Shown here in pieces: positions 51,573 to 60,877 of a DNA stretch of 64,000 nucleotides; the first letter of the stretch is position 1; each line of letters starts with the position of its first letter. The notes below the pieces were generated by a model. The model was not told the origin of the DNA, searched no databases, and saw nothing but the letters and a program-made list of their open reading frames with translations. A program made the translations under genes and the position numbers. Source of the stretch: Pseudomonadota bacterium (GTDB lineage Bacteria; Pseudomonadota; Alphaproteobacteria; Rhizobiales; Xanthobacteraceae); assembly GCA_023387735.1 (NCBI GenBank), contig JAEWHP010000043.1:62001-126000 (forward strand), given 5' to 3'.

Positions 51573-52673
51573 ATGGCAGACGTGACGTTGCGCAAGGTTG
51601 TCAAGTTTTACGACGACGTCGAGGCGGTGCGCGGCATCGATCTCGACATCGCCGACCATGAGTTTGTCGTGCTCGTTGGACCTTCAGGCTGCGGCAAGTC
51701 CACCACGCTGCGGATGATCGCGGGCCTGGAGGACATTTCCGACGGCGATATCATGATCGGCGGCGACGTCGTCAACGACGTCCCGCCCAAGGATCGCGAC
51801 ATCGCGATGGTGTTTCAGAATTACGCGCTCTACCCGCACATGACGGTCGCCGAAAACATGTCGTTCGGGTTGCGGCTGAAGCGTTACCCCAAGGCCGAGA
51901 TCAAGAGCCGGGTCCAGGAGGCTGCGCGCATGCTCGATATCACCGAGCTGGTCGACCGCAAGCCAAAGCAATTGTCGGGCGGTCAGCGCCAGCGCGTTGC
52001 GATGGGCCGCGCCATCGTTCGCAATCCGAAGGTGTTTCTGTTCGACGAGCCGCTGTCCAATCTCGACGCCAAGCTGCGCGTACAGATGCGGATCGAGATC
52101 AAGAAGGTGCACCAGAAGGTCCGCACCACCACGGTCTACGTCACCCACGACCAGGTGGAGGCGATGACGCTGGCCGACCGCGTCGTGGTGATGAACCATG
52201 GGCGCATCGAGCAGATTGGCACGCCGAACGAGCTATACCACAAGCCGGCGACGAAGTTTGTCGCCAGCTTCATCGGCTCGCCGGCCATGAATTTTATTCC
52301 GTGCCGGTTGGAGGATGTCGGCGGCAAGCTGCATGTCAGGCTGACCGATCGCATATCATTCCCGCTGCCGCCGGCCCGCGCTGCCCGCTATCAAGGCGTT
52401 CCGCGTACGGAGAAGCTGCTGCTGGGGCTGAGGCCGGAGCACATCACCGAGGCCAAGCTGCACCCTGAAGCCGGCGTCGAGACTTTTGAGGCGATGCTCG
52501 ATGTCACCGAGCCGATGGGAATGGAGACGCTGATCTATTTTCCGATGGAAGGCACCCAGGTCTGCGGCCGGGTCAATCCCAATGCGGGCGCGCAGGATGG
52601 CGCCCCGCTCCGATTGGCTGTGGACCTCAATAATATGCACCTGCTAAACGAGGTGACCGGCGTCGTCCTCTGA
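51573..52673 (+). CDS. ABC transporter ATPase (MalK/UgpC-like)
   Basis: A 366-residue ATPase of the CUT1 group. Walker A is GPSGCGKSTT, the Q-loop FQNYALYPHMTV, the signature LSGGQRQR and Walker B VFLFDEPLSNLD, with H-loop VTHDQVEAM. The C-terminal TOBE/OB part (about 240-366) is present. Start 51573 is chosen over the longer reading because AAGGG precedes it and the reading to 51552 overlaps the permease. It energises the two permeases. Confidence 0.95.
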   Translation: MADVTLRKVVKFYDDVEAVRGIDLDIADHEFVVLVGPSGCGKSTTLRMIAGLEDISDGDIMIGGDVVNDVPPKDRDIAMVFQNYALYPHMTVAENMSFGLRLKRYPKAEIKSRVQEAARMLDITELVDRKPKQLSGGQRQRVAMGRAIVRNPKVFLFDEPLSNLDAKLRVQMRIEIKKVHQKVRTTTVYVTHDQVEAMTLADRVVVMNHGRIEQIGTPNELYHKPATKFVASFIGSPAMNFIPCRLEDVGGKLHVRLTDRISFPLPPARAARYQGVPRTEKLLLGLRPEHITEAKLHPEAGVETFEAMLDVTEPMGMETLIYFPMEGTQVCGRVNPNAGAQDGAPLRLAVDLNNMHLLNEVTGVVL

Positions 52674-52702
52674 CGACGCGCCAAAGGCACCAAGGGCAGG
52701 AA

Positions 52703-53692
52703 ATGGCTACCAACAAGAAGAAAATCCTCGTCACGGAATCGATGTCGCAGCAGGGCCGCGCGCTGCTCAACGCGCGGGACGACATCGAACTCGTCGAATT
52801 TCCCAACATGATCTCGCAGGCGGATTTCAACGCCAAGCTGAAGGAGCATGCGCCGGTGCACGGCGTCGCTCTCGGTGGCACCCGCTTTGGCGAACCCGAG
52901 CTCGAGTCCTCCAAGGACATGCTCGTCGTGACCCGCATCGGGGTCGGGTTCGACGCCGTCGATGTCCCAGCCCTGAGCCGCCGCAAGGTCCCGCTGATGG
53001 TCGCAGGCACGGCCAATTCGCCCTCGGTCGCCGAATGCGCTGTCTTCATGATGCTGACGTTGGCCAAGCGCGCGAATGAAATGCATTCGCTCGTCAGGGA
53101 CAACAAGTGGCCGGACAGGCTGGGCATGCTGCCGTTTGACCTCTTCGGCAAGACGATCCTGATCGTCGGCTTCGGCCGCATCGGCTCGCGCACTGCCAAG
53201 CGCTGCCTCGCAATGGAAATGAACGTCCTGATCTACGATCCCTATAAGCCCGCCGCCGACATCAAGGCCGCCGGCTGCGAACCGGTCACGGATCTCGACG
53301 CAGCCTTGCCGCGCGCCGACTTCGTCAGCATCCATTGCCCGAAAAATCCGGAGACGATCGGCATGTTCAATGCCGATCGGCTGAAGCGGATGAAGCCCAA
53401 AGCCTATCTGGTCAACACTGCGCGCGGCGGCATCGTCGTCGAAACCGCGCTGTACGATGCGCTGGTGTCGGGTCGGCTTGCCGGTGCCGGGCTGGACGTC
53501 TTCGAACAGGAGCCGCCGCCGGCCGGTCAGGCGCTGCTCGCCCTCCCGAACGTCATCATGGCGCCGCACGTCGCTGGTGTCACGGTGGAAGCCGTCGACC
53601 GCATGAGCGAACAGACTGCCCGCAATATTCTCAGCGTGCTGGATGGTGCCCCCCTGCGCCAGAACGTGATCAATCAGGACGTCCTCGGCTGA
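52703..53692 (+). CDS. D-isomer 2-hydroxyacid dehydrogenase family protein
   Basis: A 329-residue NAD-dependent dehydrogenase similar to phosphoglycerate and other 2-hydroxyacid dehydrogenases. The Rossmann motif is VGFGRIGSRTAKR. Catalytic residues are Arg in VNTARGGIV, Glu in LDVFEQEPPP and His in MAPHVAGVTVEA. It lies 29 bases after the ATPase gene and before the amidase, so it likely oxidises or reduces a product of the imported compound. A Shine-Dalgarno (GCAGGAA) precedes the ATG. Confidence 0.92.
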   Translation: MATNKKKILVTESMSQQGRALLNARDDIELVEFPNMISQADFNAKLKEHAPVHGVALGGTRFGEPELESSKDMLVVTRIGVGFDAVDVPALSRRKVPLMVAGTANSPSVAECAVFMMLTLAKRANEMHSLVRDNKWPDRLGMLPFDLFGKTILIVGFGRIGSRTAKRCLAMEMNVLIYDPYKPAADIKAAGCEPVTDLDAALPRADFVSIHCPKNPETIGMFNADRLKRMKPKAYLVNTARGGIVVETALYDALVSGRLAGAGLDVFEQEPPPAGQALLALPNVIMAPHVAGVTVEAVDRMSEQTARNILSVLDGAPLRQNVINQDVLG

Positions 53693-53758
53693 ACTCCTGG
53701 GAGTGAACGACAAATGGCGCGGCCGATCCAACGGCCGGCCGGCAAATGAGGTGCACGC

Positions 53759-55183
53759 ATGGCCTTCAGGGAGTACGGCAACTACGACGCGGTCGGCCTT
53801 GCCGAACTCGTCCGCAACAAGCAGGTCACCGCTCGTGACTTGCTGGACGAAGCCATCGCTCGCACCGAAAAGGTCGACTCGCAGATCAACGCCGTCGTGG
53901 TCAAGCACTACGACTACGCTGAGCGTCAGGTCGAGCGGGGCCTGCCCGACGGCCCGTTCACCGGCGTGCCGTTCCTGCTGAAGGATCTTGATCTCTTGGA
54001 AGGCACGCGAACGACGTCAGGCGCGACGATCCTGAAGGAGTTGGTTGCCGATCATACCGGTACGCTGGCGCAGCGCTTCCTCGACGCCGGCGTATCGATC
54101 TTCGGCAAGAGCTCGAGTCCGGAATTCGGCCTGATGCCGACGACGGAGTCGCGTCTGTTCGGGCCAACCCGCAATCCCTGGAATCTCGCCCATTCCTCCG
54201 GCGGCTCATCGGGCGGCGCAGCAGCAGCGGTCGCCGCCCGTATCCTCCCTGTGGCGCACGCCAGCGATGGCGGCGGCTCGATCCGTATTCCTGCCTCCGC
54301 CTCCGGCGTGTTCGGATTGAAACCGAGCCGGGCGCGCAACCCGCTCGGCCCGGATCGCGGCGAAGGCTGGGGTGGATTGTCCTGCGGCCATGTCGTCAGC
54401 ATCAGCGTGCGCGACAGCGCCGTGATGATGGATGCGATCCACGGGTCCGAACCGTCGAGCCCCTACGCTGCGCCCACGCCGGAGCGGCCATTTTCGCAGG
54501 AGGTCAGCCGCGATCCAGGCAAGCTCCGCATCGCCTTCACCGACAGGTCGCCCTATGGCGACGCCATCGATCCGGAAATCGCCGCCGCCGTGCGCGAGAT
54601 CGCGAGCCTGCTGGAAGGGCTCGGCCATCATGTCGAGGAACGCGCACCTCCGCTTGCCGCCGACCCGGCTGCCGTAATGGCAACGATCGTCGGCGCCAAC
54701 ACGGCGCTGACGGTGCGGCTGATCGAACAAAGGCTCGGCCGCGCCGCGACGGAGAACGATCTTGAAATATTGACGCTCGCGAGCGCCAGCAACGCGCAAA
54801 AGACGACCGCGATCGACTATGTCGCCGCGCAACTCGCGGCCTTCCAGATATCGCGCGGCCTCGCAAACTTCTTCGAGACCTGCGACGTGTTCCTGTGCCC
54901 GACGCTCTGCTCGCCCCCGTTGCGGATCGGCGAGCTCAACACGATGTCGAACGACCTGTCGCATATCGCGCCGATCCTGCGCCGCTATATGCCGGGGACC
55001 GCCATGTTCAACATGTCCGGCCAGCCCGCGATGTCGGTGCCGCTGGCCTGGAATAAAGCGGGCCTGCCGCTCGGCATGATGTTCTCGGCCAAGCTCGGCG
55101 ATGAAGCCACGCTGTTTCGCCTGGCCGGCCAGCTTGAGCAGACACGGCCGTGGAAGAACAAGTTACCTCCGGTCTGTGCGTAA
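53759..55183 (+). CDS. amidase (amidase signature family)
   Basis: A 474-residue cytoplasmic hydrolase with the Ser-cisSer-Lys triad: Lys75 (FLLKDLDLLEG), Ser150 (HSSGGSSGG) and Ser174 (GGSIRIPASASGVFGLKP). It hydrolyses amides to acid and ammonia; the exact substrate is unknown. It is the last gene of the ABC importer operon, 66 bases after the dehydrogenase, which suggests the transported substrate is an amide or is processed through one. Length and motifs are standard for the family. Confidence 0.94.
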   Translation: MAFREYGNYDAVGLAELVRNKQVTARDLLDEAIARTEKVDSQINAVVVKHYDYAERQVERGLPDGPFTGVPFLLKDLDLLEGTRTTSGATILKELVADHTGTLAQRFLDAGVSIFGKSSSPEFGLMPTTESRLFGPTRNPWNLAHSSGGSSGGAAAAVAARILPVAHASDGGGSIRIPASASGVFGLKPSRARNPLGPDRGEGWGGLSCGHVVSISVRDSAVMMDAIHGSEPSSPYAAPTPERPFSQEVSRDPGKLRIAFTDRSPYGDAIDPEIAAAVREIASLLEGLGHHVEERAPPLAADPAAVMATIVGANTALTVRLIEQRLGRAATENDLEILTLASASNAQKTTAIDYVAAQLAAFQISRGLANFFETCDVFLCPTLCSPPLRIGELNTMSNDLSHIAPILRRYMPGTAMFNMSGQPAMSVPLAWNKAGLPLGMMFSAKLGDEATLFRLAGQLEQTRPWKNKLPPVCA

Positions 55184-55300
55184 CTTCGCCGCAAAAACGC
55201 CAAGATTTGACAAAGCCAAGCCTTATCGGCACTGAGGGAAGCACACCGGGCGGCGTGGGACACCGATTCCGGACATTGAACTCGATCCGGAGGCTTAATC

Positions 55301-55726
55301 GTGGCTCAAAGCGATCCGACCGACCATGCGCTGGCGGCCATTGCAAGCATTCTCGACCGCTCCGAGTCCTCGGGAGAACCCCACAAGCCTGCGGTCACGG
55401 AGCAACGGCCCGCGACCCCTCCACCGCTCCCCGCTAGTCACGCGCCCATCGAGGCTCATGGGTATTCGAAGATTGGTCCCGGACCGATGGCCGCGATCCG
55501 TTTGAAATGGACGGTGCGCCTCGACAATGGCGATTACTATGTCGACGAGACCATCGGCGAGAATTCAAGTCCGCTCGTGACGGGGCCGCTTGATCGCGAC
55601 GCCGCGATCCAGCTTGTCGACGATCGCGAAAGCCTGGCGCGCCAGCGTTTCGAGCAGTTGAAGAGCGAGATGACCGGGCGACGCGCCGACGCCATTCCGG
55701 TCCGCAAGGACAACGCCGAGGCGTAG
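55301..55726 (+). CDS. hypothetical protein
   Basis: A 141-residue soluble protein starting MAQSDPTDHALAAIASILD. A disordered Pro-rich segment (about 30-50) precedes a compact part (AIRLKWTVRLDNGDYYVDE, then a helix VDDRESLARQRFEQLKSEM). The start is GTG at 55301, with GGAGG eight bases ahead. No family is recognised; it looks typical of conserved Bradyrhizobium hypothetical proteins. Confidence 0.7.
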   Translation: MAQSDPTDHALAAIASILDRSESSGEPHKPAVTEQRPATPPPLPASHAPIEAHGYSKIGPGPMAAIRLKWTVRLDNGDYYVDETIGENSSPLVTGPLDRDAAIQLVDDRESLARQRFEQLKSEMTGRRADAIPVRKDNAEA

Positions 55727-55895
55727 CGTCTCCAGACTTCTTCAAGCGAATATTTCTTGCGATTGGACCCGCGCGATCGATTCGCATTCCCCATCCACAG
55801 GTTTTGGCTGGAAATTGACCGCCCTTGCACCGCAAATTAAACTCGCCCAATCGATTTGAACCCAAAGCCGTTCGTACACGACTTATAGTTTGAAA

Positions 55896-55909
55896 GTGAT
55901 CTGGATCAC
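55896..55909. promoter_or_regulatory. CRP/FNR-like palindrome (GTGATCTGGATCAC)
   Basis: GTGATC-TG-GATCAC is a perfect inverted repeat. It resembles the CRP consensus (TGTGA-N6-TCACA) and differs from the FixK box at both ends. It is 60 bases upstream of the DUF2147 gene start, a good activator position. Confidence 0.6.
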
Positions 55910-55969
55910 GTTTGGTGAAGCTGCCCCTGCGTAGTTTCGGGGTTTGGGGATTCCGCTCAGGAGGTCGCA

Positions 55970-56788
55970 ATGAAGAAGTGTCTCGGTATCGCCGTGCTCT
56001 TGTTGATGAGCACTGCCGCGCACGCCCAGTACACGTTTGACTATGGCGGCCGCACCATCACCATTGATCCCGATCGCGGCACCGTTTTGATACCCGGCGT
56101 CTTCGACAACACCGGCAAGAAGGCCAAAAGCTCGCGCGGCGAAGAAGGCGATACGGATCGCCGGGCCAAGAAAACACCGCAACAGGCAAAGACGGCCCCG
56201 CAGGCCGCGCCCGAACCCGCAACTCCGGCGGCATCAGCGCCGGCTGAGCAGGCCGCCGCTCCCGCTGCCCCTGCGCCAGCGGCCCCGGCTCCGACCGCTC
56301 CAGCCCCGGCTTCCAGGAGTGAAACATCGACCACGACGGCGGCTACTGCCCCCGCAAATGCCCCTGCGCCCGCGCCCCAGAACTCGACCCCGGCCGTCGA
56401 ACCGGCACCAGTTCCGGTCGCCGCCCCGCAGCCCGCGCCTGCACCGCAGAAGCAGGCCGCGGCTCCGGCAACTTCAGTGCCTGCCTCCGCGAACTCGCCG
56501 CTCGGCGTGTGGCTGACGGAGGAGAAGGAAGGAAAAGTGCGGATCGAACAGTGTGGCCCCAATCTGTGCGGCTACTCGGTCGACAAGAAGTCGAACCAGA
56601 ACGGCGAACAGGTCCTGATCAACATGAAGCCCGGCAAGGACAAGTGGAGCGGCCGGATTCTCGATCCGACCAGCGGCAGCACCTATGATTCCACGATCGC
56701 GTTGAAGGGCACCGACAGCCTGCGCGTTCAGGGCTGCGCATTCGGCGGCGTGTTCTGCGGCGGCCAGACCTGGACTCGCGTCAACTGA
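55970..56788 (+). CDS. secreted DUF2147 protein with Ala/Pro-rich linker
   Basis: A 272-residue precursor. The signal peptide is MKKCLGIAVLLLMSTAAHA. A short N-terminal part (FDYGGRTITIDPDRGTVL) is followed by a very long Ala/Pro-rich linker (about 70-175). The C-terminal DUF2147 domain reads PLGVWLTEEKEGKVRIEQC, GPNLCGYSVDKK and GCAFGGVFCGGQTWTRV. Its function is unknown; the linker suggests envelope spanning. A CRP-like palindrome is 60 bases upstream, and a terminator follows. Confidence 0.8.
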   Translation: MKKCLGIAVLLLMSTAAHAQYTFDYGGRTITIDPDRGTVLIPGVFDNTGKKAKSSRGEEGDTDRRAKKTPQQAKTAPQAAPEPATPAASAPAEQAAAPAAPAPAAPAPTAPAPASRSETSTTTAATAPANAPAPAPQNSTPAVEPAPVPVAAPQPAPAPQKQAAAPATSVPASANSPLGVWLTEEKEGKVRIEQCGPNLCGYSVDKKSNQNGEQVLINMKPGKDKWSGRILDPTSGSTYDSTIALKGTDSLRVQGCAFGGVFCGGQTWTRVN

Positions 56789-56815
56789 CAGCCAGGATTT
56801 CGCGGATTCGACAAT

Positions 56816-56844
56816 CGCCCGGCACGATCGCCGGGCGTTTTCTT
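56816..56844 (+). terminator. Rho-independent terminator after the DUF2147 gene
   Basis: CGCCCGGC and GCCGGGCG form an eight-base stem with ACGATC loop, followed by TTTTCTT. It is a standard terminator on the plus strand. Confidence 0.85.
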
Positions 56845-56939
56845 GGGTGGTCTCCATCTCAATTCGCGGGTGACAGCAGTCACAGTCACCCCAAGTGACC
56901 CGTGAGACAGTGGGCGTGTCCAAACAACGGGGCCACGCC

Positions 56940-57293
56940 ATGAACTACTTCCATAAACTCGTTATCGCCGCTTCGCTGCTCGCAACCCTGGCAACCGCCA
57001 CACCATCCGCAGCCGCATCGTTCGACGGCGACTGGAACGTCCAGATCACATCGTCGAACGCCGCCTGCAACAGCGGCGCATCCGTCTCTCTCGAAATCAA
57101 CAACGGCCAGGTCGCCTCGAACACCAGTGCAGTGACTGCATCCGGCCGCGTCGCCGAGGCCGGCGCCATCCGCGTGACGTTGGCGACCGGAATGAAGCGC
57201 GCCGTCGGCTCCGGCACGCTCAACGGCACGTCTGGCTCGGGTACGTGGCGCGCCGCCTTGTGCTCAGGCACCTGGACCGCGCAGCGGACGTGA
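56940..57293 (+). CDS. small secreted protein of unknown function
   Basis: A 117-residue precursor. The signal peptide is MNYFHKLVIAASLLATLAT, cleaved near SAAA. The mature part is beta-rich (FDGDWNVQITSSNAAC, SGTLNGTSGSGTWRAALC), with two cysteines. GDWNV and SGTW resemble small beta-barrel secreted proteins. Start 56940 is preferred over the reading at 56895, which has no signal peptide. The ATG lies 41 bases from no strong ribosome site. No family is recognised. Confidence 0.65.
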   Translation: MNYFHKLVIAASLLATLATATPSAAASFDGDWNVQITSSNAACNSGASVSLEINNGQVASNTSAVTASGRVAEAGAIRVTLATGMKRAVGSGTLNGTSGSGTWRAALCSGTWTAQRT

Positions 57294-57424
57294 GTATGGC
57301 TTCCAACGCAGGCATTCGCCGGATTTGATCTATGATGCTTACGGTATCACTCAACAGCCAAACTTGCGTAGATGCCCAAACGAATCAAGAGCGCAGTTCT
57401 CACACCAGCGGACGATGATCTGGT

Positions 57425-59557
57425 CTAGTCCAGCCGATCCGAGCGATCGACCTCGCCCTCGGGTGACACGACACGTCCCGAACCAATGCGCTCCGCTGAC
57501 ACTGACTGAATCCCCTTCAAGCCCGTCGCCTCCCAAGGGGCGGTAATCACCGGCTCTCCCAGCGTCTCCACAATCTCACGTCCAGAACGTCTATCCCCCT
57601 GTTCTCGTCTTATCGCAATTTCCCTTGCGATCTGCGGCGCCGCAACACTGGTGCCGTTCATGGCCATAACCGACCCGCTCCGTGTACCCGCCGCAAGAAT
57701 GCCTTGATGAACGTACGACCTATCGCTCCAAGCCGACGTATCTGGCCCCCGGCGGGCATCAGCTATCGCGGCACCGCCGGCACGTGCTGTTGGCCCCCCG
57801 GAAGAATACCTTACAACTCGACCTTCGTTACGGACGCAACCAGCAACCACGATGGTTTCCGAACCCGTGGCAATGGCATTTATTGATCCTTCGCGCTTGA
57901 TAAAGCTTTCGTTGTCTACGTCGACTTCTCTGCCAGATTCTTCAAATCGCCGGTAGCGATCGTCGATGAAGTACGATTGCCTTCCGTTCTGCGGATAGCC
58001 AAGCGGCCGATCATCCCATTGGATCGACGCCTGCACGTCTCGGATAGGTGCGTTCATCCGATTCCTGACTGCAATCGTCCACGTGCCGAAGGGCGCCAGT
58101 TGCTGCGCAGAATCGGGCAAGGCGGTCGGCAGCAACGCAATCACGTACCGCCCCCTCATCGTAGGATGCCCAACAAATTCGTAGTATATCTTGCAAAGAA
58201 CATCACCATGAGGAGCCCATTCGATCGCGTGCTTCCCTGTCCCGGCAACGAGAGCCTCACTTGTTTCTCCGCCAGGGGGCTTCAGCGTGAGATCCATCCA
58301 GCCGTCTTCGCTCCAGGCCTTGTCCCGCGCAGGCAACCAGATCTCAAGATAGCTGCACGTTCTGTCATCCGGTAGCACACGGAACTGCAACTCCTTGCTA
58401 TCTTCGTCTTGGCCGCTTGGAGCAAGCGAAATCCTGGCGTGCAAGCGGGAAAGCCGGCTGTTTCCTGATGGCAGCACGACATCTGTTGGCGCCATTTTCG
58501 TTCGGCGGCGGCGGATCCGATCGTCGATTGCGAGCTCGATCGGCTGGGTGCCATCGCGGGGACCCGCCAAAATGCCGGAGCTGAAATTGATTACTACTGG
58601 CAACTCATTGCACTTGAGCCGTCGTGCAATGTCTCGTGCCCGGCGCAGGATGTAATCCACACCATCGAGAACATAGTACTCCAAGCCGATGCCTGACGTT
58701 TCCGCGACCGTAACCGTCGGCAACTTGACGCAAACAATCGGGCGTTGGACCTTCCCTTCCCTGCCAGCATCTCCCTCGCCAGTCAGTAACGAACCTTCCT
58801 CAAACCCACACGCCAAATCCATCACATGCGTGCCGTGCCCGGCGCGCTTCGCTGTGGCCTTATGTGCAGCCTGGCCGAAATCGACGACGCCGGTTATGCT
58901 GTAGAAGAGGTCTTCATCGACCTGCCCTTCGCTCACACATTTGCCAAGCGATTCGTCTATGTCGGCTTTCGTCAGCTCCAGGCCATAGGCAACATCACCT
59001 CTGGCTCGGCCATCCTGAATCCAGGCATACTCCACCCGGGACTTGTCCGGACCGTTCCGAAATCGCTGATTTGCGAATGCGATACCCTCATCGATAATCC
59101 CCATCACGACGGGGCTCCCATCGTGTGGCTCATACTTTCCGACGGCCTGTTCTTGCTCGGAAACACTTCCCTTTTCGTCGCCACGCCGATCTTCGCGCGT
59201 GGCGTGACAAGGCAAGTTGTGCGCAATTGCGATCCGATGAACGAGTTGGCTATTTGCAACGCCCTTGAGGCGATCGAGAGCTTCGCAACGCACCCGTAAG
59301 GTAAATTGGCTGCGTTCGAGATCAGCAGGGATGCCGTCATCGTCAGGTTTGTCGGGCGACCGTCGCAAGAGGTGTTCGCACTCACGCAGAAAGTCCCGTT
59401 TCGTCTTGCCCGTCTGCAGACTGACAAGGACGGGAACGGTGCGTACTTCATCCTTTGGGTCCAGCACCCACTTGGCGGTCTCTCGTACCCAGTCGATGTA
59501 CGCATCAACGAACTGCGACGAGCTGTCCTGCCATTGATGTTCCTGTTTCTCTGCCAT
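57425..59557 (-). CDS. subtilisin-like serine protease (S8) with large insertion
   Basis: A 710-residue protease without signal peptide or membrane segment, so probably cytoplasmic. The triad is Asp156 (MGIIDEGIAFAN), His241 (AGHGTHVMDLA) and Ser637 (NGTSVAAPQIA). The His-to-Ser distance, about 396 residues, is far more than in ordinary subtilases, so an insertion of roughly 200 residues, with a beta-sandwich look (LKPPGGETSEALV and VRNRMNAPIRDVQASIQ), sits within the domain. The oxyanion Asn is in VINFSSG. GGGAGGG precedes the ATG at 59557. It is the last gene after a haloperoxidase-like and a cyclase gene (39-base gap). Confidence 0.88.
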   Translation of the reverse strand: MAEKQEHQWQDSSSQFVDAYIDWVRETAKWVLDPKDEVRTVPVLVSLQTGKTKRDFLRECEHLLRRSPDKPDDDGIPADLERSQFTLRVRCEALDRLKGVANSQLVHRIAIAHNLPCHATREDRRGDEKGSVSEQEQAVGKYEPHDGSPVVMGIIDEGIAFANQRFRNGPDKSRVEYAWIQDGRARGDVAYGLELTKADIDESLGKCVSEGQVDEDLFYSITGVVDFGQAAHKATAKRAGHGTHVMDLACGFEEGSLLTGEGDAGREGKVQRPIVCVKLPTVTVAETSGIGLEYYVLDGVDYILRRARDIARRLKCNELPVVINFSSGILAGPRDGTQPIELAIDDRIRRRRTKMAPTDVVLPSGNSRLSRLHARISLAPSGQDEDSKELQFRVLPDDRTCSYLEIWLPARDKAWSEDGWMDLTLKPPGGETSEALVAGTGKHAIEWAPHGDVLCKIYYEFVGHPTMRGRYVIALLPTALPDSAQQLAPFGTWTIAVRNRMNAPIRDVQASIQWDDRPLGYPQNGRQSYFIDDRYRRFEESGREVDVDNESFIKREGSINAIATGSETIVVAGCVRNEGRVVRYSSGGPTARAGGAAIADARRGPDTSAWSDRSYVHQGILAAGTRSGSVMAMNGTSVAAPQIAREIAIRREQGDRRSGREIVETLGEPVITAPWEATGLKGIQSVSAERIGSGRVVSPEGEVDRSDRLD

Positions 59558-59596
59558 CAATCCCTCCCGAGGCAGACCACACAACTTTGCTGACCG

Positions 59597-60808
59597 CTAC
59601 CTGGTAGTGGACCACTCATGCGCTGCTTTTTGCCAGAGCCATTCCAATGGTTCCGAAGTTCTCGGAAGATGATACGCGTTTGCCTTAACCGAAGCATACT
59701 CGAGACCTTCCTTCACACTAAGCATTCGCTTTTTTTCGTCATACAAGTGCCGCCAGTTGAAATCGACATCAATGCGTTTATCTTTCTGGCGTGACGGGTA
59801 AGCTTCTCCATCAAACCGACATGAGTGGTAGCGTTGTTCTTGAGCCGCCCGTTTTCCTCCGCAAAGAGTCACTAGGAATTCGGCCAGAGTCAGGCCCAGG
59901 AGGCAGCCAGCGACGCTGTCGATCGGAAAGTGCACGCCGGCAACTGTACGGTTGACTGCAATTCGGTTTGCCTGCCGCATAAGCTGGTCGACCCACACAC
60001 TTCGCGATTCTGGTCGTTGTCCGTGTATGCTTCCCTTACTGGTCGAGAGAGTCGCGAGGATATGCGCGAACAGGAAGGCTTCCGTTGAGTGGCCGCTGGG
60101 CAGCGCTCCGTGCAGCGGACATGCGATGATGGGCTGTATTTGAGGCGAGTATTCGTGTGGCCGGCGGCAGTTCAGCCCGAGCTTGATGCGCATTTCCACC
60201 GAGTAGGCGAAGCGTAGAGCGGCATGGATCAGTTCCATGGTCCACCGTGTCCTCTCGGGGTGCAGAAATGCGATGGAGCCAAAGAATGCGTGAGGAACGC
60301 CCATTTGAGACACGATCTCGGCTTCACGATCGGCGCGCAGATCGGCGTAGGATTGGACAAGCGCAAGTTGGTCCAGAAAGATCTCCGGGGTCGGACGGCG
60401 GAAGCTCGCAAGCGGTTCGCCGCTGCTCAGGATGGACATCTCGCCCTTTCCATCCGTCTGAAACGAGATGCGCGAGATAAGTTCGAAATCAAGAATGCTC
60501 GCCCGCTCGCCGGCCCCCAATCGTGAAAGGCCTACCTGATCGCCATCGTCGTGTTCGACTGGAAGTGGCGGCGGCACGTCCTCGATCGCTGGGGGCACCG
60601 GTTTGCCCACAATTCCATCGCGATTGGTGACCAACGCATCGATGTAAGGCGGGTTATATCCCGGACCGCTGAATAGAAATCCGCCGATGGCGCCACCGGC
60701 CCCACTGGCGCCGCTCGCCCCGCTGGCGCCGCTAGCGCCACTTGCCCCGCTGGCGCCACTTGCTCCGCTCGCGCCGCTTGCTCCACTAGCTCCACTGAAA
60801 ATAGCCAT
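59597..60808 (-). CDS. vanadium haloperoxidase/PAP2-type enzyme with (Gly-Ala-Ser)10 leader
   Basis: A 403-residue protein. Residues 6-35 are ten Gly-Ala-Ser triplets. The catalytic fold shows the vanadium haloperoxidase/PAP2 set: Lys209 and Arg216-Pro (KLGLNCRRP), His240 (LPSGHST), Arg287, His293 and Asp297 (NRTVAGVHFPID). It could be a phosphatase or a haloperoxidase; the sequence cannot tell. No signal peptide is seen, although the leader might act as a spacer. AGGAGG precedes the ATG at 60808. It is followed after 39 bases by the subtilase and preceded, after 69 bases, by the cyclase gene on the same strand. Confidence 0.82.
   Translation of the reverse strand: MAIFSGASGASGASGASGASGASGASGASGASGASGAGGAIGGFLFSGPGYNPPYIDALVTNRDGIVGKPVPPAIEDVPPPLPVEHDDGDQVGLSRLGAGERASILDFELISRISFQTDGKGEMSILSSGEPLASFRRPTPEIFLDQLALVQSYADLRADREAEIVSQMGVPHAFFGSIAFLHPERTRWTMELIHAALRFAYSVEMRIKLGLNCRRPHEYSPQIQPIIACPLHGALPSGHSTEAFLFAHILATLSTSKGSIHGQRPESRSVWVDQLMRQANRIAVNRTVAGVHFPIDSVAGCLLGLTLAEFLVTLCGGKRAAQEQRYHSCRFDGEAYPSRQKDKRIDVDFNWRHLYDEKKRMLSVKEGLEYASVKANAYHLPRTSEPLEWLWQKAAHEWSTTR
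60704..60793 (-). repeat. coding (Gly-Ala-Ser)10 repeat
   Basis: Ten tandem nine-base units encode Gly-Ala-Ser. Codons vary (GGA, GGC, GGG for Gly; GCT, GCA, GCC, GCG for Ala; AGT, AGC for Ser), so the protein repeat is conserved rather than the DNA. An eleventh unit is Gly-Ala-Gly. Confidence 0.9.
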
Positions 60809-60877
60809 ACCTGCCTCCTATGCTCGGGGTGGAGGATTACACTTCAAGCTGTCACGCGTCGTGCTTCGTTACAGCGG

